Below are positions 18,020-27,059 of a stretch of DNA of 64,000 nt, in pieces. The notes under the pieces are model-generated. The model did not search any database and was not told where the DNA came from. It saw nothing but the letters and a program-made list of their open reading frames with translations. The position numbers and the translations under genes were made by a program. Every line of letters begins with the position of its first letter. The stretch's first letter is position 1. The DNA lies in assembly GCA_025054855.1 (NCBI GenBank), contig JANWZS010000008.1, forward strand, positions 1 through 64,000. The letters run 5' to 3'. The DNA is from Candidatus Nitrosocaldus sp. (GTDB lineage Archaea; Thermoproteota; Nitrososphaeria; Nitrososphaerales; Nitrosocaldaceae).

Positions 18020-18500
18020 TAGTAGGGATGATGGTAGTAGTAGTAGTAATAATAATAATAATTATGATGATGATGCTCTAACACACCTGGAGATGCTCTG
18101 TAGGATGGCAGAGATGAACCTAGCTCTCATAGTGGCTGAGCATGATGTGGACCTCAGCACTGCGCATTCCAGCAACACTATATACGTGCTGGAGTTGGAT
18201 GCGGGTGAGAGGGCTGCGGGTGGGAGAGTAGCAGGCTTCGGTTCCAGGAGGTTCAAGATGGTACACTGCTTCAGGTTAGAGGGTGGTAGGTGTGTCGAGA
18301 GGTACCATGAAGGTTACAATTACACATGTACTGGTACTGGTACTGGTACAGGTGGAGGTGCAGGTGCAGATTCGGATGTGGAGATAGGGTATATCGCAAG
18401 GCTACCAGTGAGGTTGAGTGATGGTAGCGAGGTTATGGCATCATGTTCCATAGATGCATATACTGTAAGCCTGCTCAACTCTAAGTTTGGTATTGTGTGA
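18012..18500 (+). CDS. Unknown protein with Ser/Asn and Thr-Gly low-complexity tracts
   Basis: A 162-residue protein starting at ATG 18012, inside the end of tiaS. Residues about 8-21 are Ser and Asn then Asp, coded by perfect AGT and AAT triplet runs (18035-18066). A second tract (residues about 104-117) is Thr-Gly then Gly-Ala, coded by repeated ACTGGT (18325-18345). Between and after them is a regular domain (NTIYVLELDAGERAAGG, then EIGYIARLPVRLSDGSE). No family recognised. The overlap with tiaS suggests coupled translation. Confidence 0.6.
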   Translation: MASSRDDGSSSSNNNNNYDDDALTHLEMLCRMAEMNLALIVAEHDVDLSTAHSSNTIYVLELDAGERAAGGRVAGFGSRRFKMVHCFRLEGGRCVERYHEGYNYTCTGTGTGTGGGAGADSDVEIGYIARLPVRLSDGSEVMASCSIDAYTVSLLNSKFGIV

Positions 18501-18508
18501 GATGTTCA

Positions 18509-18605
18509 TGGTAGCGGGGGGTGGATTTGAACCACCGCTCTGCGGGTCTCCCACCATTTTAGAAGTTATGAGCCCGCCGGGATAACCAGGCTTCCCCACC
18601 CCTGT
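18509..18605 (-). tRNA. Initiator tRNA-Met(CAT) with 19-nt anticodon-loop intron
   Basis: Read on the minus strand: D arm GGG...CCC, anticodon stem GCGGG/CCCGC with the three G:C pairs typical of initiators, and anticodon CAT at 18570-18568. An intron at 18566-18548 sits between positions 37 and 38. The T arm is GGTGG TTCAAAT CCACC, followed by CCCCGCT, A and an encoded CCA. Removing the intron restores the CTCATAA loop, and CTTC/GGAG inside it can form the helix of a splicing motif. The 3' acceptor strand expects 5' AGCGGGG, but ACAGGGG is found, leaving positions 2 and 3 mispaired. Confidence 0.85.
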
Positions 18606-18719
18606 AGGGCATAACAACTCACTCACTCACTCACCCATCCACCTGCTGCCTCGCTACTTCCCCACTACCACCTCCCCTTAGAAGGAGTCATTTTATTAAC
18701 CTTTCACAGTACCTATGGT

Positions 18720-19817
18720 ATGGGCACTGCACATAATACAGGGAGGTCTAGACTCTGGTTCATAGGCCTGATAGGTGGTGCAGTAGCGCTCATGGGAGCA
18801 CTCCTACTCCTGCCCAGGGGAGAGGTACCATTACCTGAGCCAGAGTACAGGGTGGAGGTTGTGGCAAGGAACCTAACCGTACCATGGAGCATAGATATGG
18901 ATGATGATGGGAACATATACTTCACAGAGAGGGTTGGGAGGCTGAATATGATAGGCAAAGATGGTACTGTAAGCACGATATATGCAAGAGAGGTTGCCAG
19001 CATAGGCGAGGCAGGGATGCTCGGCCTAGCCCTGGATCCAGAGTTCAAGAGCAATGGCTACATATACCTGTACTACACCTACTCAACAGACTCTGGCCTA
19101 CTCAACAGGGTAGTTAGGCTTGAGGGCAGGGATGGTAACTATAGGGAGCATGTGCTTCTAGATGGTATACCTGGAGGGGAGATACACGATGGTGGCAGGA
19201 TCAGGTTTGGGCCTGATGGGATGCTCTACATAACAACTGGGGATGCTGGCAGAGCAGATCTCGCACAGGATACAGGCTCTCTAGCAGGCAAGATACTCAG
19301 GATAGGCAGGGATGGCTCTATACCAGAGGATAACCCATTCGGTAATGCAGTATACTCGTATGGGCACAGGAACCCCCAGGGTCTTGCATGGCATCCTACA
19401 AGTAGGAACCTCTACGCTACAGAGCATGGACCGGTTGGGGAGGATGAGATAAACCTGATAAGGAAGGGGGCAAACTATGGTTGGCCAGTGGAGACATGCT
19501 CCAAGGCTGAGAGGTATGAGAAGCCCATACTATGCTACACAGTCAGCATAGCACCAGCAGGTGCAGCGTTCATGAGGGATGCGGATGGTAGGTATAGCCT
19601 CTTCTATGCAACCCTTAGAGGCCAGCATGTCGAGAGGATAGTATTCGATGAGGGTGAGGGTATAGCGAGGATAGAGAACTTCCTCACCGGTCTGGGTAGG
19701 ATAAGGGATGTCTATGCTGGGAAGGATGGCTACCTGTACATAGCAACCAGCAACAGGGATGGTAGGGGTATACCAGCAGCAGATGATGATAGGATACTCA
19801 GGGTAAGGTTACAGTGA
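18720..19817 (+). CDS. Membrane-anchored PQQ-dependent sugar (aldose) dehydrogenase family protein
   Basis: A 365-residue six-bladed propeller of the soluble glucose dehydrogenase/YliI (Asd) family. An N-terminal hydrophobic anchor (LWFIGLIGGAVALMGALLLL, residues about 10-32) puts the enzyme outside the membrane. Family motifs are LTVPWSIDMDDDGNIYFTER, GEAGMLGLALDPEF, GGRIRFGPDGMLYITTGD, YSYGHRNPQGL and ATEHGPVGEDEIN, the last holding PQQ and metal contacts. Relatives oxidise aldoses with PQQ, though archaeal members vary in cofactor need. ATG 18720 lies about 26 bases after TTTATTAA. Confidence 0.87.
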   Translation: MGTAHNTGRSRLWFIGLIGGAVALMGALLLLPRGEVPLPEPEYRVEVVARNLTVPWSIDMDDDGNIYFTERVGRLNMIGKDGTVSTIYAREVASIGEAGMLGLALDPEFKSNGYIYLYYTYSTDSGLLNRVVRLEGRDGNYREHVLLDGIPGGEIHDGGRIRFGPDGMLYITTGDAGRADLAQDTGSLAGKILRIGRDGSIPEDNPFGNAVYSYGHRNPQGLAWHPTSRNLYATEHGPVGEDEINLIRKGANYGWPVETCSKAERYEKPILCYTVSIAPAGAAFMRDADGRYSLFYATLRGQHVERIVFDEGEGIARIENFLTGLGRIRDVYAGKDGYLYIATSNRDGRGIPAADDDRILRVRLQ

Positions 19818-19862
19818 TCAGGTTGGGGTAGATTGGTAGGGTAGGGTAGGTTTGAACCCACA

Positions 19863-21413
19863 ATGTATTTAGATGACAGAGCCACTCCTCAGGCATTGAA
19901 GCATGAATGGCTCCTGCTCCTCTCAGTAACTGTGGTAGGCATAGTGGTATCCCTCCTGCTCTACTCCACAGATAGATACTCACTACTATACTACGGTGAT
20001 GCTGTATCCCATCTCGTAGGTTCAAGGAAGATAGCAGACTGGGAGAATCCAGGACTTGTGCAGATAGGCACCGTATGGCTGCCCTTACCGCATCTACTGC
20101 TCCTTGCCCCATCACTCGTAGATCCTCTCTTCACTACAGGCCTCGCAGGTACCGTAGTGAGCCTACCATCCCTAGCGCTTGGCACACTCCTCCTCTACAG
20201 GATAGTGAGGGATCAGTGTATGCTACACCCCTCCTCCAAGGATAGCAGCATGGCGTATCTACTTGCACTGCTCTACGCCTTCAACCCCAACATCATGTAT
20301 CTGGGCATAGTTGCCATGACAGAGGCGGTATTCATGCTATTCCTGCTAGCATCTATATACTACCTCCAGAGATGGTTGCGGTTGGGGTATGCAAGGGATC
20401 TACTGCTATCCTCCTCATTCGTATCACTTGCAACGCTCTGCAGGTACGAGGGTTGGTTCCTTCCCGTACTCCTCATAGCATCCGTCACAGCGCTCGCAAT
20501 AAGGTATAGACGCAAAGAGGGTCTGCAACTGCTACGCATGGTACCCATATCACTGCTCTCAACCACTGGCATAGTGCTATGGCTGGCATGGAACTACTCC
20601 ATCTACGGAGACCCACTCGAGTTCAGCAATGCGGAGTACTACTCTGCTGCATGGTACGCCATGCATAACCAGTACCATGAGATGTTCTTCATGAAGCCAT
20701 TGAGCGTTATTGATGTTTACATGTATAACGCAGTTCATGTGCATGGTCCTCTACTCCTCACTGGTATGGCAGGGTATCTCATCTACCTTAGAGGTAGTGT
20801 GAAGGGCAGTAAGGTGATACTTCCACTGTTCCTCATCCTCCCCCCAGCATTCACCATTGCATCTATGCTTATAGGTGTAGGGGAGATGAACTACGTATAC
20901 AACTCGAGGTTTACGGTACTGCTATCCCCTCTACTGCTCATAATGACATCCTTCCTCATAAGAAGGTCGTTGAGGTACAAGTGGTACATCATCGCACCCC
21001 TACTGCTATGGAATATCCTGCTCTTGGCATCTGGAGTCATGACGTACATGGACGCCTATGCTGGTTACTCAGCAAGGGATGTGCAACTTGCAGTCGATGC
21101 TGGTGAAGCGCTGAGGTTGCTTTACGATGGTGAAGGCAGGATAATGGTACTTGCTGGCTCTAGCCTAGAGCATAGGATTATGATAACCTCTGGTATAGCA
21201 CTCAACAGGTTCGATGAGATGATCGATCATAGCACCTGGAAGGCCTCATTCAGGATCCCATGGCTGTACGATACATGGCTGGTTATGGCCAAGAGGCCAA
21301 TGCATGACGCCATGAACGTTACGACTTACTGGCTAGAGAGGGAGGATGAACTGCTTATGCACTACAAGGTTGTTTATGAGAATGAGAACTATAGGATGAT
21401 GAGGCTCATGTAA
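19863..21413 (+). CDS. Polytopic membrane glycosyltransferase (GT-C type)
   Basis: 516 residues with about 10-12 hydrophobic spans. The first extracytoplasmic loop carries YYGDAVSHL, an acidic motif of the PMT/ArnT-like GT-C families, and a conserved W region follows (GTVWLPLPHLLLL). Such enzymes move sugars from lipid-linked donors to proteins or lipids on the outer face. The acceptor is unknown. It starts 46 bases after the sugar dehydrogenase and may be in its transcript. Confidence 0.78.
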   Translation: MYLDDRATPQALKHEWLLLLSVTVVGIVVSLLLYSTDRYSLLYYGDAVSHLVGSRKIADWENPGLVQIGTVWLPLPHLLLLAPSLVDPLFTTGLAGTVVSLPSLALGTLLLYRIVRDQCMLHPSSKDSSMAYLLALLYAFNPNIMYLGIVAMTEAVFMLFLLASIYYLQRWLRLGYARDLLLSSSFVSLATLCRYEGWFLPVLLIASVTALAIRYRRKEGLQLLRMVPISLLSTTGIVLWLAWNYSIYGDPLEFSNAEYYSAAWYAMHNQYHEMFFMKPLSVIDVYMYNAVHVHGPLLLTGMAGYLIYLRGSVKGSKVILPLFLILPPAFTIASMLIGVGEMNYVYNSRFTVLLSPLLLIMTSFLIRRSLRYKWYIIAPLLLWNILLLASGVMTYMDAYAGYSARDVQLAVDAGEALRLLYDGEGRIMVLAGSSLEHRIMITSGIALNRFDEMIDHSTWKASFRIPWLYDTWLVMAKRPMHDAMNVTTYWLEREDELLMHYKVVYENENYRMMRLM

Positions 21414-21510
21414 GGCATAGTAGTAGTAGGAGGAGGGTAGGAACAAAAGGTATAGATCAGGATGATGTAAAGCTTATTTACCATATGCTAGCTCATCAGC
21501 CTAGGTAGGC

Positions 21511-22758
21511 ATGAGGTTCTATGAACTGGATAGGGAGGGGAGGCTTGCACTGCTCAAGGATCATGCTTCCCTTAGTGATGATGAGGTTGAGATCCTCAGG
21601 CATGGCTCTGGCATAGACTTCAGGATGGCAGATAGCATGGTTGAGAATGCCGTATCCTTCATCTCCTACCCCTTGGGCATAGCAACGCACTTCACCATAA
21701 ACGGCAGGGATTATCTGGTACCAATGGCCATAGAGGAGCCATCGGTCATAGCAGCAGCAAGCAAAGGTGCCAAGATCGCCAAGGTAAGGGGAGGATTCAA
21801 GGCCCATGCAGACCCTTCAGTTATGATAGGCCAGGTTCAGGTCAAGGATGTGAGGGATGCTGAGAAGGCTGTAGAGGATGTCATGAAGAGCAAGGATGAA
21901 CTCTTGAGCATAGCGAACAGCAGGAGCAGCCTTGCAAGCAGGGGTGCTGGGGCAAGGGACCTCAGGTGCAGGGCAATAGATACCTCTAGAGGCAAGATGC
22001 TCATAGTTGAGTTGCTTGTAGATGTGAAGGATGCCATGGGCGCAAATGTGGTCAATACGATGTGCGAGGCCATAGCGCCTAGGGTTGAGGAGGTAACCAA
22101 TGGTAGGGTACTGCTTAGGATACTCTCCAACTACGCCTTACATAGACTGGTTAAGGCAGAGGCCCGGTTCGCAAGGGAGATGGTTGGTGATGATGCCATA
22201 GAGGGCATACTGGATGCTTATGCGTTCGCAGAGGCAGATCTCTACAGATGCGTTACCCACAACAAGGGCGTGATGAACGGGATTATAGCGGTTGCACTGG
22301 CAACAGCACAGGATACAAGGGCCATAGAGGCTGGGGCTCATGCATATGCATGCATGAACGGTAGGTACTCACCTCTCACACGCTGGAGGAGGGGTAGCGA
22401 TGGGGATCTGGTAGGTAGCATAGAGGTTCCCCTAGCTGTAGGCATAGTAGGCGGGCTCACATCTACACACCCCATGGCGAGGCTATCCCTGAGGATACTC
22501 GGGGTCAGCAGTGCACAGGAGCTCGCATGTGTGATGGCCTCTGTAGGCCTGGCACAGAACTTCTCTGCCCTATACGCACTGGTTAGGGAGGGGATACAGG
22601 CTGGGCATATGCGCCTGCATGCGAGGAAGGTTGCTATGCTTGCTGGGGCAGAAGGTAGCATGATAGATGAGGTTGCCAGGAGGCTGGCCAGGGAGGGCAA
22701 CATAACGGTTGAGCATGCAAGGCGGATAATTCAAGCGATCGAGAATGAGGGAGGTTAA
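21511..22758 (+). CDS. hmgA: Hydroxymethylglutaryl-CoA reductase, class II type
   Basis: Reduces HMG-CoA to mevalonate for archaeal isoprenoid lipids. The 415 residues carry class II signatures: ADSMVENAVSFISYPLGIA, INGRDYLVPMAIEEPSVIAA with the catalytic Glu, DAMGANVVNTMCE for the cofactor site, THNKGVMNGI with the catalytic Lys, and a C-terminal helix with the expected His (LHARKVAMLAG). Class II enzymes were first known as degradative, but in archaea they serve synthesis. The gene is monocistronic, with an A/T-rich box near 21474-21483. Confidence 0.93.
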   Translation: MRFYELDREGRLALLKDHASLSDDEVEILRHGSGIDFRMADSMVENAVSFISYPLGIATHFTINGRDYLVPMAIEEPSVIAAASKGAKIAKVRGGFKAHADPSVMIGQVQVKDVRDAEKAVEDVMKSKDELLSIANSRSSLASRGAGARDLRCRAIDTSRGKMLIVELLVDVKDAMGANVVNTMCEAIAPRVEEVTNGRVLLRILSNYALHRLVKAEARFAREMVGDDAIEGILDAYAFAEADLYRCVTHNKGVMNGIIAVALATAQDTRAIEAGAHAYACMNGRYSPLTRWRRGSDGDLVGSIEVPLAVGIVGGLTSTHPMARLSLRILGVSSAQELACVMASVGLAQNFSALYALVREGIQAGHMRLHARKVAMLAGAEGSMIDEVARRLAREGNITVEHARRIIQAIENEGG

Positions 22759-22841
22759 TAGTGAGTATTCAGCATATGCATCCATTACGTACGAGTGTTC
22801 AGAAATTATTTAAATAAGTATGAGGAATGATACCAGTGCAG

Positions 22842-23540
22842 ATGCTTGCCTACAGGCTTGTGGTCAAGGGCAGGGTGCAGAGGGTTGGGTTCAGGAGGTA
22901 TGTGCTAGAGCAGGCTAGAGCCTTGGGGCTCAAGGGTAATGTTAGGAATGAGGATGATGACTCTGTTCACATACACGCACAGGGCGATGAGGATATGCTG
23001 AGGAGGTTCATAGAACTGATAAGGTCTGCACCACCCCCAGCGTATGTGGCATCTGTGGAGATTAGCCCTGCAGCAGTGGTAGAGGATATGAGATCATTCA
23101 AGATAATCTATGGGGAGTTGGGGGATGAGCTTCAGGAGGGCTTTGGTGCAATGCAGAGCGTATTCGATGACTACAGGCAGGAGTTCAGGTCGTATGTTGG
23201 TGAGTTCAGGTCGTATGTTGGTGAGTTCAGGTCGTATGTTGGTGAGTTCAGGGAGTTTGCAAGGAGGACCGATCAGAACTTCGCTGAGATCAAGCAGGAG
23301 TTGAGACTGGTTAGGGATGATCTCAAGCAGGAGATACAGGCTACAAGGGAAGACCTAAAGCAGGAGATCAGGGGTGTTGGTGATAAGTTGCAGGCATTCG
23401 CAGATAGGACTGATAAGAACTTCATACTACTGACGACAAAGTACGATACGATAGCGGAGAGGATGGACAAGATACTCGCAGCGCTTACAGCAAACATAGA
23501 GATCCTTACAAGGATACTGGAGAGGGTCTCGAGGCAGTGA
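22842..23540 (+). CDS. Acylphosphatase domain fused to a repeat-built coiled coil
   Basis: Start placed at ATG 22842, 25 bases after the TTATTTAAATAA box; ATG 22827 is the alternative. Residues about 1-90 are a complete acylphosphatase domain: phosphate loop KGRVQRVGFRR with the catalytic Arg, and the catalytic Asn in GNVRNEDDD. The rest is a long coiled coil with three identical 7-residue units (EFRSYVG) and then longer EIKQELRLVRDDLKQ-like units, ending in the QAFADRTDKNF and ILTRILERVSRQ type of tail. The coiled coil resembles the N-terminal half of the DUF3782-like proteins at 14890 and 39219. Fusion with acylphosphatase is unusual; the role is unknown. Confidence 0.85.
   Translation: MLAYRLVVKGRVQRVGFRRYVLEQARALGLKGNVRNEDDDSVHIHAQGDEDMLRRFIELIRSAPPPAYVASVEISPAAVVEDMRSFKIIYGELGDELQEGFGAMQSVFDDYRQEFRSYVGEFRSYVGEFRSYVGEFREFARRTDQNFAEIKQELRLVRDDLKQEIQATREDLKQEIRGVGDKLQAFADRTDKNFILLTTKYDTIAERMDKILAALTANIEILTRILERVSRQ
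23181..23243 (+). repeat. Three exact 21-bp tandem repeats
   Basis: The unit GAGTTCAGGTCGTATGTTGG plus a final T occurs three times without any difference, in frame, coding EFRSYVG each time. A partial fourth copy (GAGTTCAGG) follows. Identity at the base level means recent slippage or unequal exchange. Confidence 0.95.
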
Positions 23541-23594
23541 TCCCAGCATGGCAATCCTCCTACCTATATATATGGTTCATGTATCCTCTACGCC

Positions 23595-24575
23595 ATGATA
23601 AAGTTCGCCATACCGAAGGGTAGCATAGAGGAGGCTACGTACAGGTTCATAGAGCAGGCCTGGTTTGCCCTACATGGTAGGGGTAGGAGTTATAGGGTTA
23701 GGGTCAACGATCCAGAGATACAGATGAAGATACTTAGGCCTCAGGAGATCCCAACGTTCGTTAGTAATGGGCTCTACGATATAGGGATAACTGGGAGGGA
23801 CTGGGTGGCTGAGACTAGCGCAGATGTGAAGACCATGCTCGATCTCGAGTATGGCTGGGTTAGGCTGGTATATGCCATACCGAAGAGTAGCAACTACAAC
23901 TCACTCGCAGAGATGCTCAGTGACTACTCTACCAGTGGTAGAACGTTGAGGGTCTCTACAGAGTACCTGAACCTTGCGAGCAGGTACATTATGGGTAATG
24001 GGGAGTACAGGAGGCTCTATGGGGATGAGGAGCCTATGATCATAACACCGTGGTGGAGTAAGGGGAGCAACAGGAGGGTCCAGATAATACTCTCGTTCGG
24101 TGCAACTGAAGCAAAGCCACCAGAGGATACAGATGCCATAATAGATATAACTGAGACCGGCACCACGCTTGAGCAGAATAACCTGAAGCCCATAGAGAGC
24201 ATAATGGAGTCCACTGCGGTGCTCATAGCAAACAGGGATTCGCTCAAGGATGCGAGGAAGAGGGAGAAGATATACGATGTTCTAACACTACTCAAGGGTG
24301 TAGTGGATAGCAGGAAGAAGCTCCATATATTTGCGAATGTCAGGGCTGAGAACCTCCAGGAGCTGCTCAGGAGCCTTCCAGCGCTCAAGAGGCCTACGGT
24401 GAGCCCACTGAGCGAGGAGGGATGGTATGCTGTGAACACGGTTATAGGCAAGGATGAGTTCGTGAAGATACTACCAACACTAAGGAGGCTTGCACAGGGG
24501 CTGGTGGTGCACGAGCCCAGACAGATACTTGCGTTAGAGGAGATAAGGAGGGATGAGGGGAACGGCATCTACTAG
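23595..24575 (+). CDS. hisG: ATP phosphoribosyltransferase
   Basis: First enzyme of histidine synthesis, joining ATP and PRPP. The 326-residue protein has the HisG start (MIKFAIPKGSIEEAT), VSNGLYDIGITGRDWV, and the PRPP loop near residue 185 (DAIIDITETGTTLEQNNL). The C-terminal region is long and could form the histidine-sensing domain of the long HisG type. It is the first gene of a his cluster reaching 30965. It overlaps hisD by 23 bases. A TATATATA-like stretch at 23563-23572 is the likely promoter. Confidence 0.93.
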   Translation: MIKFAIPKGSIEEATYRFIEQAWFALHGRGRSYRVRVNDPEIQMKILRPQEIPTFVSNGLYDIGITGRDWVAETSADVKTMLDLEYGWVRLVYAIPKSSNYNSLAEMLSDYSTSGRTLRVSTEYLNLASRYIMGNGEYRRLYGDEEPMIITPWWSKGSNRRVQIILSFGATEAKPPEDTDAIIDITETGTTLEQNNLKPIESIMESTAVLIANRDSLKDARKREKIYDVLTLLKGVVDSRKKLHIFANVRAENLQELLRSLPALKRPTVSPLSEEGWYAVNTVIGKDEFVKILPTLRRLAQGLVVHEPRQILALEEIRRDEGNGIY

Positions 24576-25929
24576 GGATGGTGCAGGTAGTAGTAGCAGT
24601 GGTGGTGGTACCGATGGCACTGGTGCGCCGATAAGGGTTGTGAGGCTGGATGTCAGTGCCTTGGATGCAGCACATATGCTGAGAAGCAGACTGAAGATGG
24701 ACGATGAGAAGGTCAGCATGGTCAAGTCCATAGTTGAGGATGTAAGGAGGAGGGGTGATGCTGCCCTATACGATTACACGCTGAGGTTCGATGGTGTGGA
24801 TCTACGCTCCACACCAATTAAGGTGTCTAGGAAGGAGGTAGATGATGCATACAGGTCGGTGAGCAGGGAGGAGGTCGACGCCCTTCAGGCCATGAAGAGC
24901 AGGATAGAGTATGTTGAGAGGGCATTCCTCTCATGCATAAGGGATATGCACACCACTCTGGGCTCGAGCAGGGTATCGAGGGTATTCAGGCCGTTGGGCA
25001 GTGTTGGATGTTATATACCTGGGGGCAGGGCTAGGTATGCGAGCAGTATGCTCATGTGTGCAGTACCAGCAAGGGTCGCTGGCGTGAAGAGAGTGGTTGC
25101 GTGCACACCACCAAAGGGCTCCAACGGTGCAGTGGACCCACTGACCCTAGTGGCAGCTGATCTGGCGGGTGTGGATGAGGTCTACAGGGTAGGAGGTGCA
25201 CATGCCATAGCAGCCATGGCCTATGGGAGTGAGAGCATAAGACCCGTGAGCAAGATAGTCGGGCCTGGAGGATTGCTTGTGACTATAGCCAAGCATATAG
25301 TCTCGAGCACGGTAGCAATAGATATGCTTGCAGGGCCTACAGAACTCCTTATAGTAGCAGATGAGAGCGCAGATGCAAGGTACATAGCACTCGACCTTAT
25401 AGCGCAGGCTGAGCATGCACCAGATACACTCTGCGGGCTCATAACGTGGTCTGATGCCCTAGCATACAGGGTAGTGGATGAGTTGTCATCGCTCCTTCCA
25501 GGTGCGAGCAGGGAGGGTATAGTCAGGGAGAGTCTATCCAGCAATGGGTTCATAGCATTATGCAGTGATGAGCGATACGCTCTAGACTTCGCCAACGAGT
25601 TTGCGCCAGAGCATCTGCAGGTCATGGTTGGTGATAGCATAAGGGATAGGGTGGTCGATGGCATAGAGTCTGCAGGTATGGTGCTGATAGGTTCATACTC
25701 ACCATCATCTGCAAGCGATTACTACACAGGTACGAATCATGTGCTACCTACCATGGGCTCAGCTAAGGCGAGGGCATCGCTCACCTGCCTGGACTTCCTC
25801 AAGCCTGTTAGCATGGTTGAGTTGAGCAGGGATGACCTCAGGGATATGGCTGGTGTGATAAGGCTCATGGCTAGGGCAGAGGGGCTTGAGAACCACTACA
25901 GGGCAGTAGAGGCGAGGCTTGCCGATTGA
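24553..25929 (+). CDS. hisD: Histidinol dehydrogenase, with low-complexity N-terminal extension
   Basis: Last enzyme of histidine synthesis: two NAD-dependent oxidations of histidinol. Family motifs are complete: PLGSVGCYIPGGRARYASS, VVACTPPKG, RVGGAHAIAAMAYG, IVGPGG, DMLAGPTELLIVAD, AQAEHAPDTLCG (catalytic Glu-His) and TGTNHVLPT. From ATG 24553 the protein has about 28 extra residues rich in Ser, Gly and Thr, coded by AGT/GGT triplets (24586-24625). Normal homologues begin at IRVVRLDV. A GTG at 24647 would start near there, but the overlap with hisG makes ATG 24553 natural for coupled translation. Confidence 0.93.
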   Translation: MRGTASTRDGAGSSSSGGGTDGTGAPIRVVRLDVSALDAAHMLRSRLKMDDEKVSMVKSIVEDVRRRGDAALYDYTLRFDGVDLRSTPIKVSRKEVDDAYRSVSREEVDALQAMKSRIEYVERAFLSCIRDMHTTLGSSRVSRVFRPLGSVGCYIPGGRARYASSMLMCAVPARVAGVKRVVACTPPKGSNGAVDPLTLVAADLAGVDEVYRVGGAHAIAAMAYGSESIRPVSKIVGPGGLLVTIAKHIVSSTVAIDMLAGPTELLIVADESADARYIALDLIAQAEHAPDTLCGLITWSDALAYRVVDELSSLLPGASREGIVRESLSSNGFIALCSDERYALDFANEFAPEHLQVMVGDSIRDRVVDGIESAGMVLIGSYSPSSASDYYTGTNHVLPTMGSAKARASLTCLDFLKPVSMVELSRDDLRDMAGVIRLMARAEGLENHYRAVEARLAD

Positions 25930-25980
25930 TCTATCGATCGACTGATAGGCTAGATAGCAAGTGGTAGGGGGTCGAGCAAC

Positions 25981-27030
25981 TTGGGCTGGTGGAGGGAGAG
26001 GATGGTCGAGTTGAGTATGCTTGGTGGGTATACCAAGCCCGAGAGGCCTGAGTCCAAGAATATGCTACGCATGGATACCAATGAGAACCTTGCCCTGCCA
26101 TTGGACCTCATCAAGGAGGTCATGCGTGAGGCTCTGGATGTCGATCCAAGGCTGTACCCAGAGCAGTACGATGAGTTGAAGGTCATGATATCACGCTATG
26201 CCAACGTGAGCAAAGATAGCATAGTTATAGGCAATGGCTCAGACCAACTCATAGACCTTGCACTCTCCGTATTCTGCAAGGGGAGGAGGGGCGTAACCAT
26301 AAGGCCAACATTCACATTCTACAGGGACAGGTGCATGTTACACGGTATAGGGCTGGATGAGGTCATGCTGGATGATGAGTTTACGTTCAGCAGCGGTTCG
26401 ATCAATGGTAGCGGGGCAGATGTATGCTACATATGCTCCCCAAACAACCCAACAGGTAACCAGTTCTCTAGGGACCTCATGATGGAGGTCATAGAGGGCT
26501 TCGATGGCCTGATCATGGTGGATGAGGCGTACGCTGAGTTCGCAGGTTACTCCCTAAAGGATGAGGCCGCGAAGAGGGATAACCTTATACTCTTCAGGAC
26601 ATTCTCCAAGGCATTCGGGCTTGCAGGTGCGAGGGTAGGCTATGCCATAGCATCCAGAGAGATCGTAGATGTGTTCAACAGGGTGGTCCAGTACCCTTAC
26701 CCTGTGAGCAGCATATCGTTGAGGGCTGCGATGGCCATGCTGAGGAGGGTAGAGCGGGTGAGGAGAGTAATAGATGGCCTCAAGGCTGAGAGGAGATGGC
26801 TGTATGAGCAGATGAGTTCCATTGGTATCAAGGCGTTCAGATCTGATGCTAACTTCATACTCTTCGATGCTCGCAGGGATGATGTGCATGCAAGGCTGAA
26901 GGAGGATGGTGTGCTGGTCAGGAGGATAGGGCAGGTAGGGCGCTACAGTACGTGTCTGAGGGTTACCGTGGGGAGCAGGGAGATGAACGAGGGGTTCATA
27001 GACTCCCTGAAGAGGGCTACCAGTGCATGA
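25981..27030 (+). CDS. hisC: Histidinol-phosphate aminotransferase
   Basis: PLP enzyme converting imidazole acetol phosphate and glutamate to histidinol phosphate. Motifs are MDTNENLALP, IGNGSDQLIDL, CYICSPNNPTGNQF, VDEAYAEFAG and the Schiff-base Lys in FRTFSKAFGLAGARVGYA. TTG 25981 gives 349 residues; ATG 26002 (MVELSML) is a reasonable shorter start. It follows hisD after a 51-base gap rich in GATC elements, which may hold a weak terminator or an internal promoter. Confidence 0.94.
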   Translation: MGWWRERMVELSMLGGYTKPERPESKNMLRMDTNENLALPLDLIKEVMREALDVDPRLYPEQYDELKVMISRYANVSKDSIVIGNGSDQLIDLALSVFCKGRRGVTIRPTFTFYRDRCMLHGIGLDEVMLDDEFTFSSGSINGSGADVCYICSPNNPTGNQFSRDLMMEVIEGFDGLIMVDEAYAEFAGYSLKDEAAKRDNLILFRTFSKAFGLAGARVGYAIASREIVDVFNRVVQYPYPVSSISLRAAMAMLRRVERVRRVIDGLKAERRWLYEQMSSIGIKAFRSDANFILFDARRDDVHARLKEDGVLVRRIGQVGRYSTCLRVTVGSREMNEGFIDSLKRATSA

Positions 27031-27059
27031 TTTAAAAATGGGCTACTTGAAGCATAGGC

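Noticed and set aside
19845-19862. tRNA T-arm-like GGTTTGAACCC before the glycosyltransferase
   Set aside because: No acceptor, anticodon or D-arm partners could be found on either strand.
23181-23243. Short tandem repeats as a CRISPR array
   Set aside because: Units are contiguous, 21 bp, in frame within a coding gene and without spacers.
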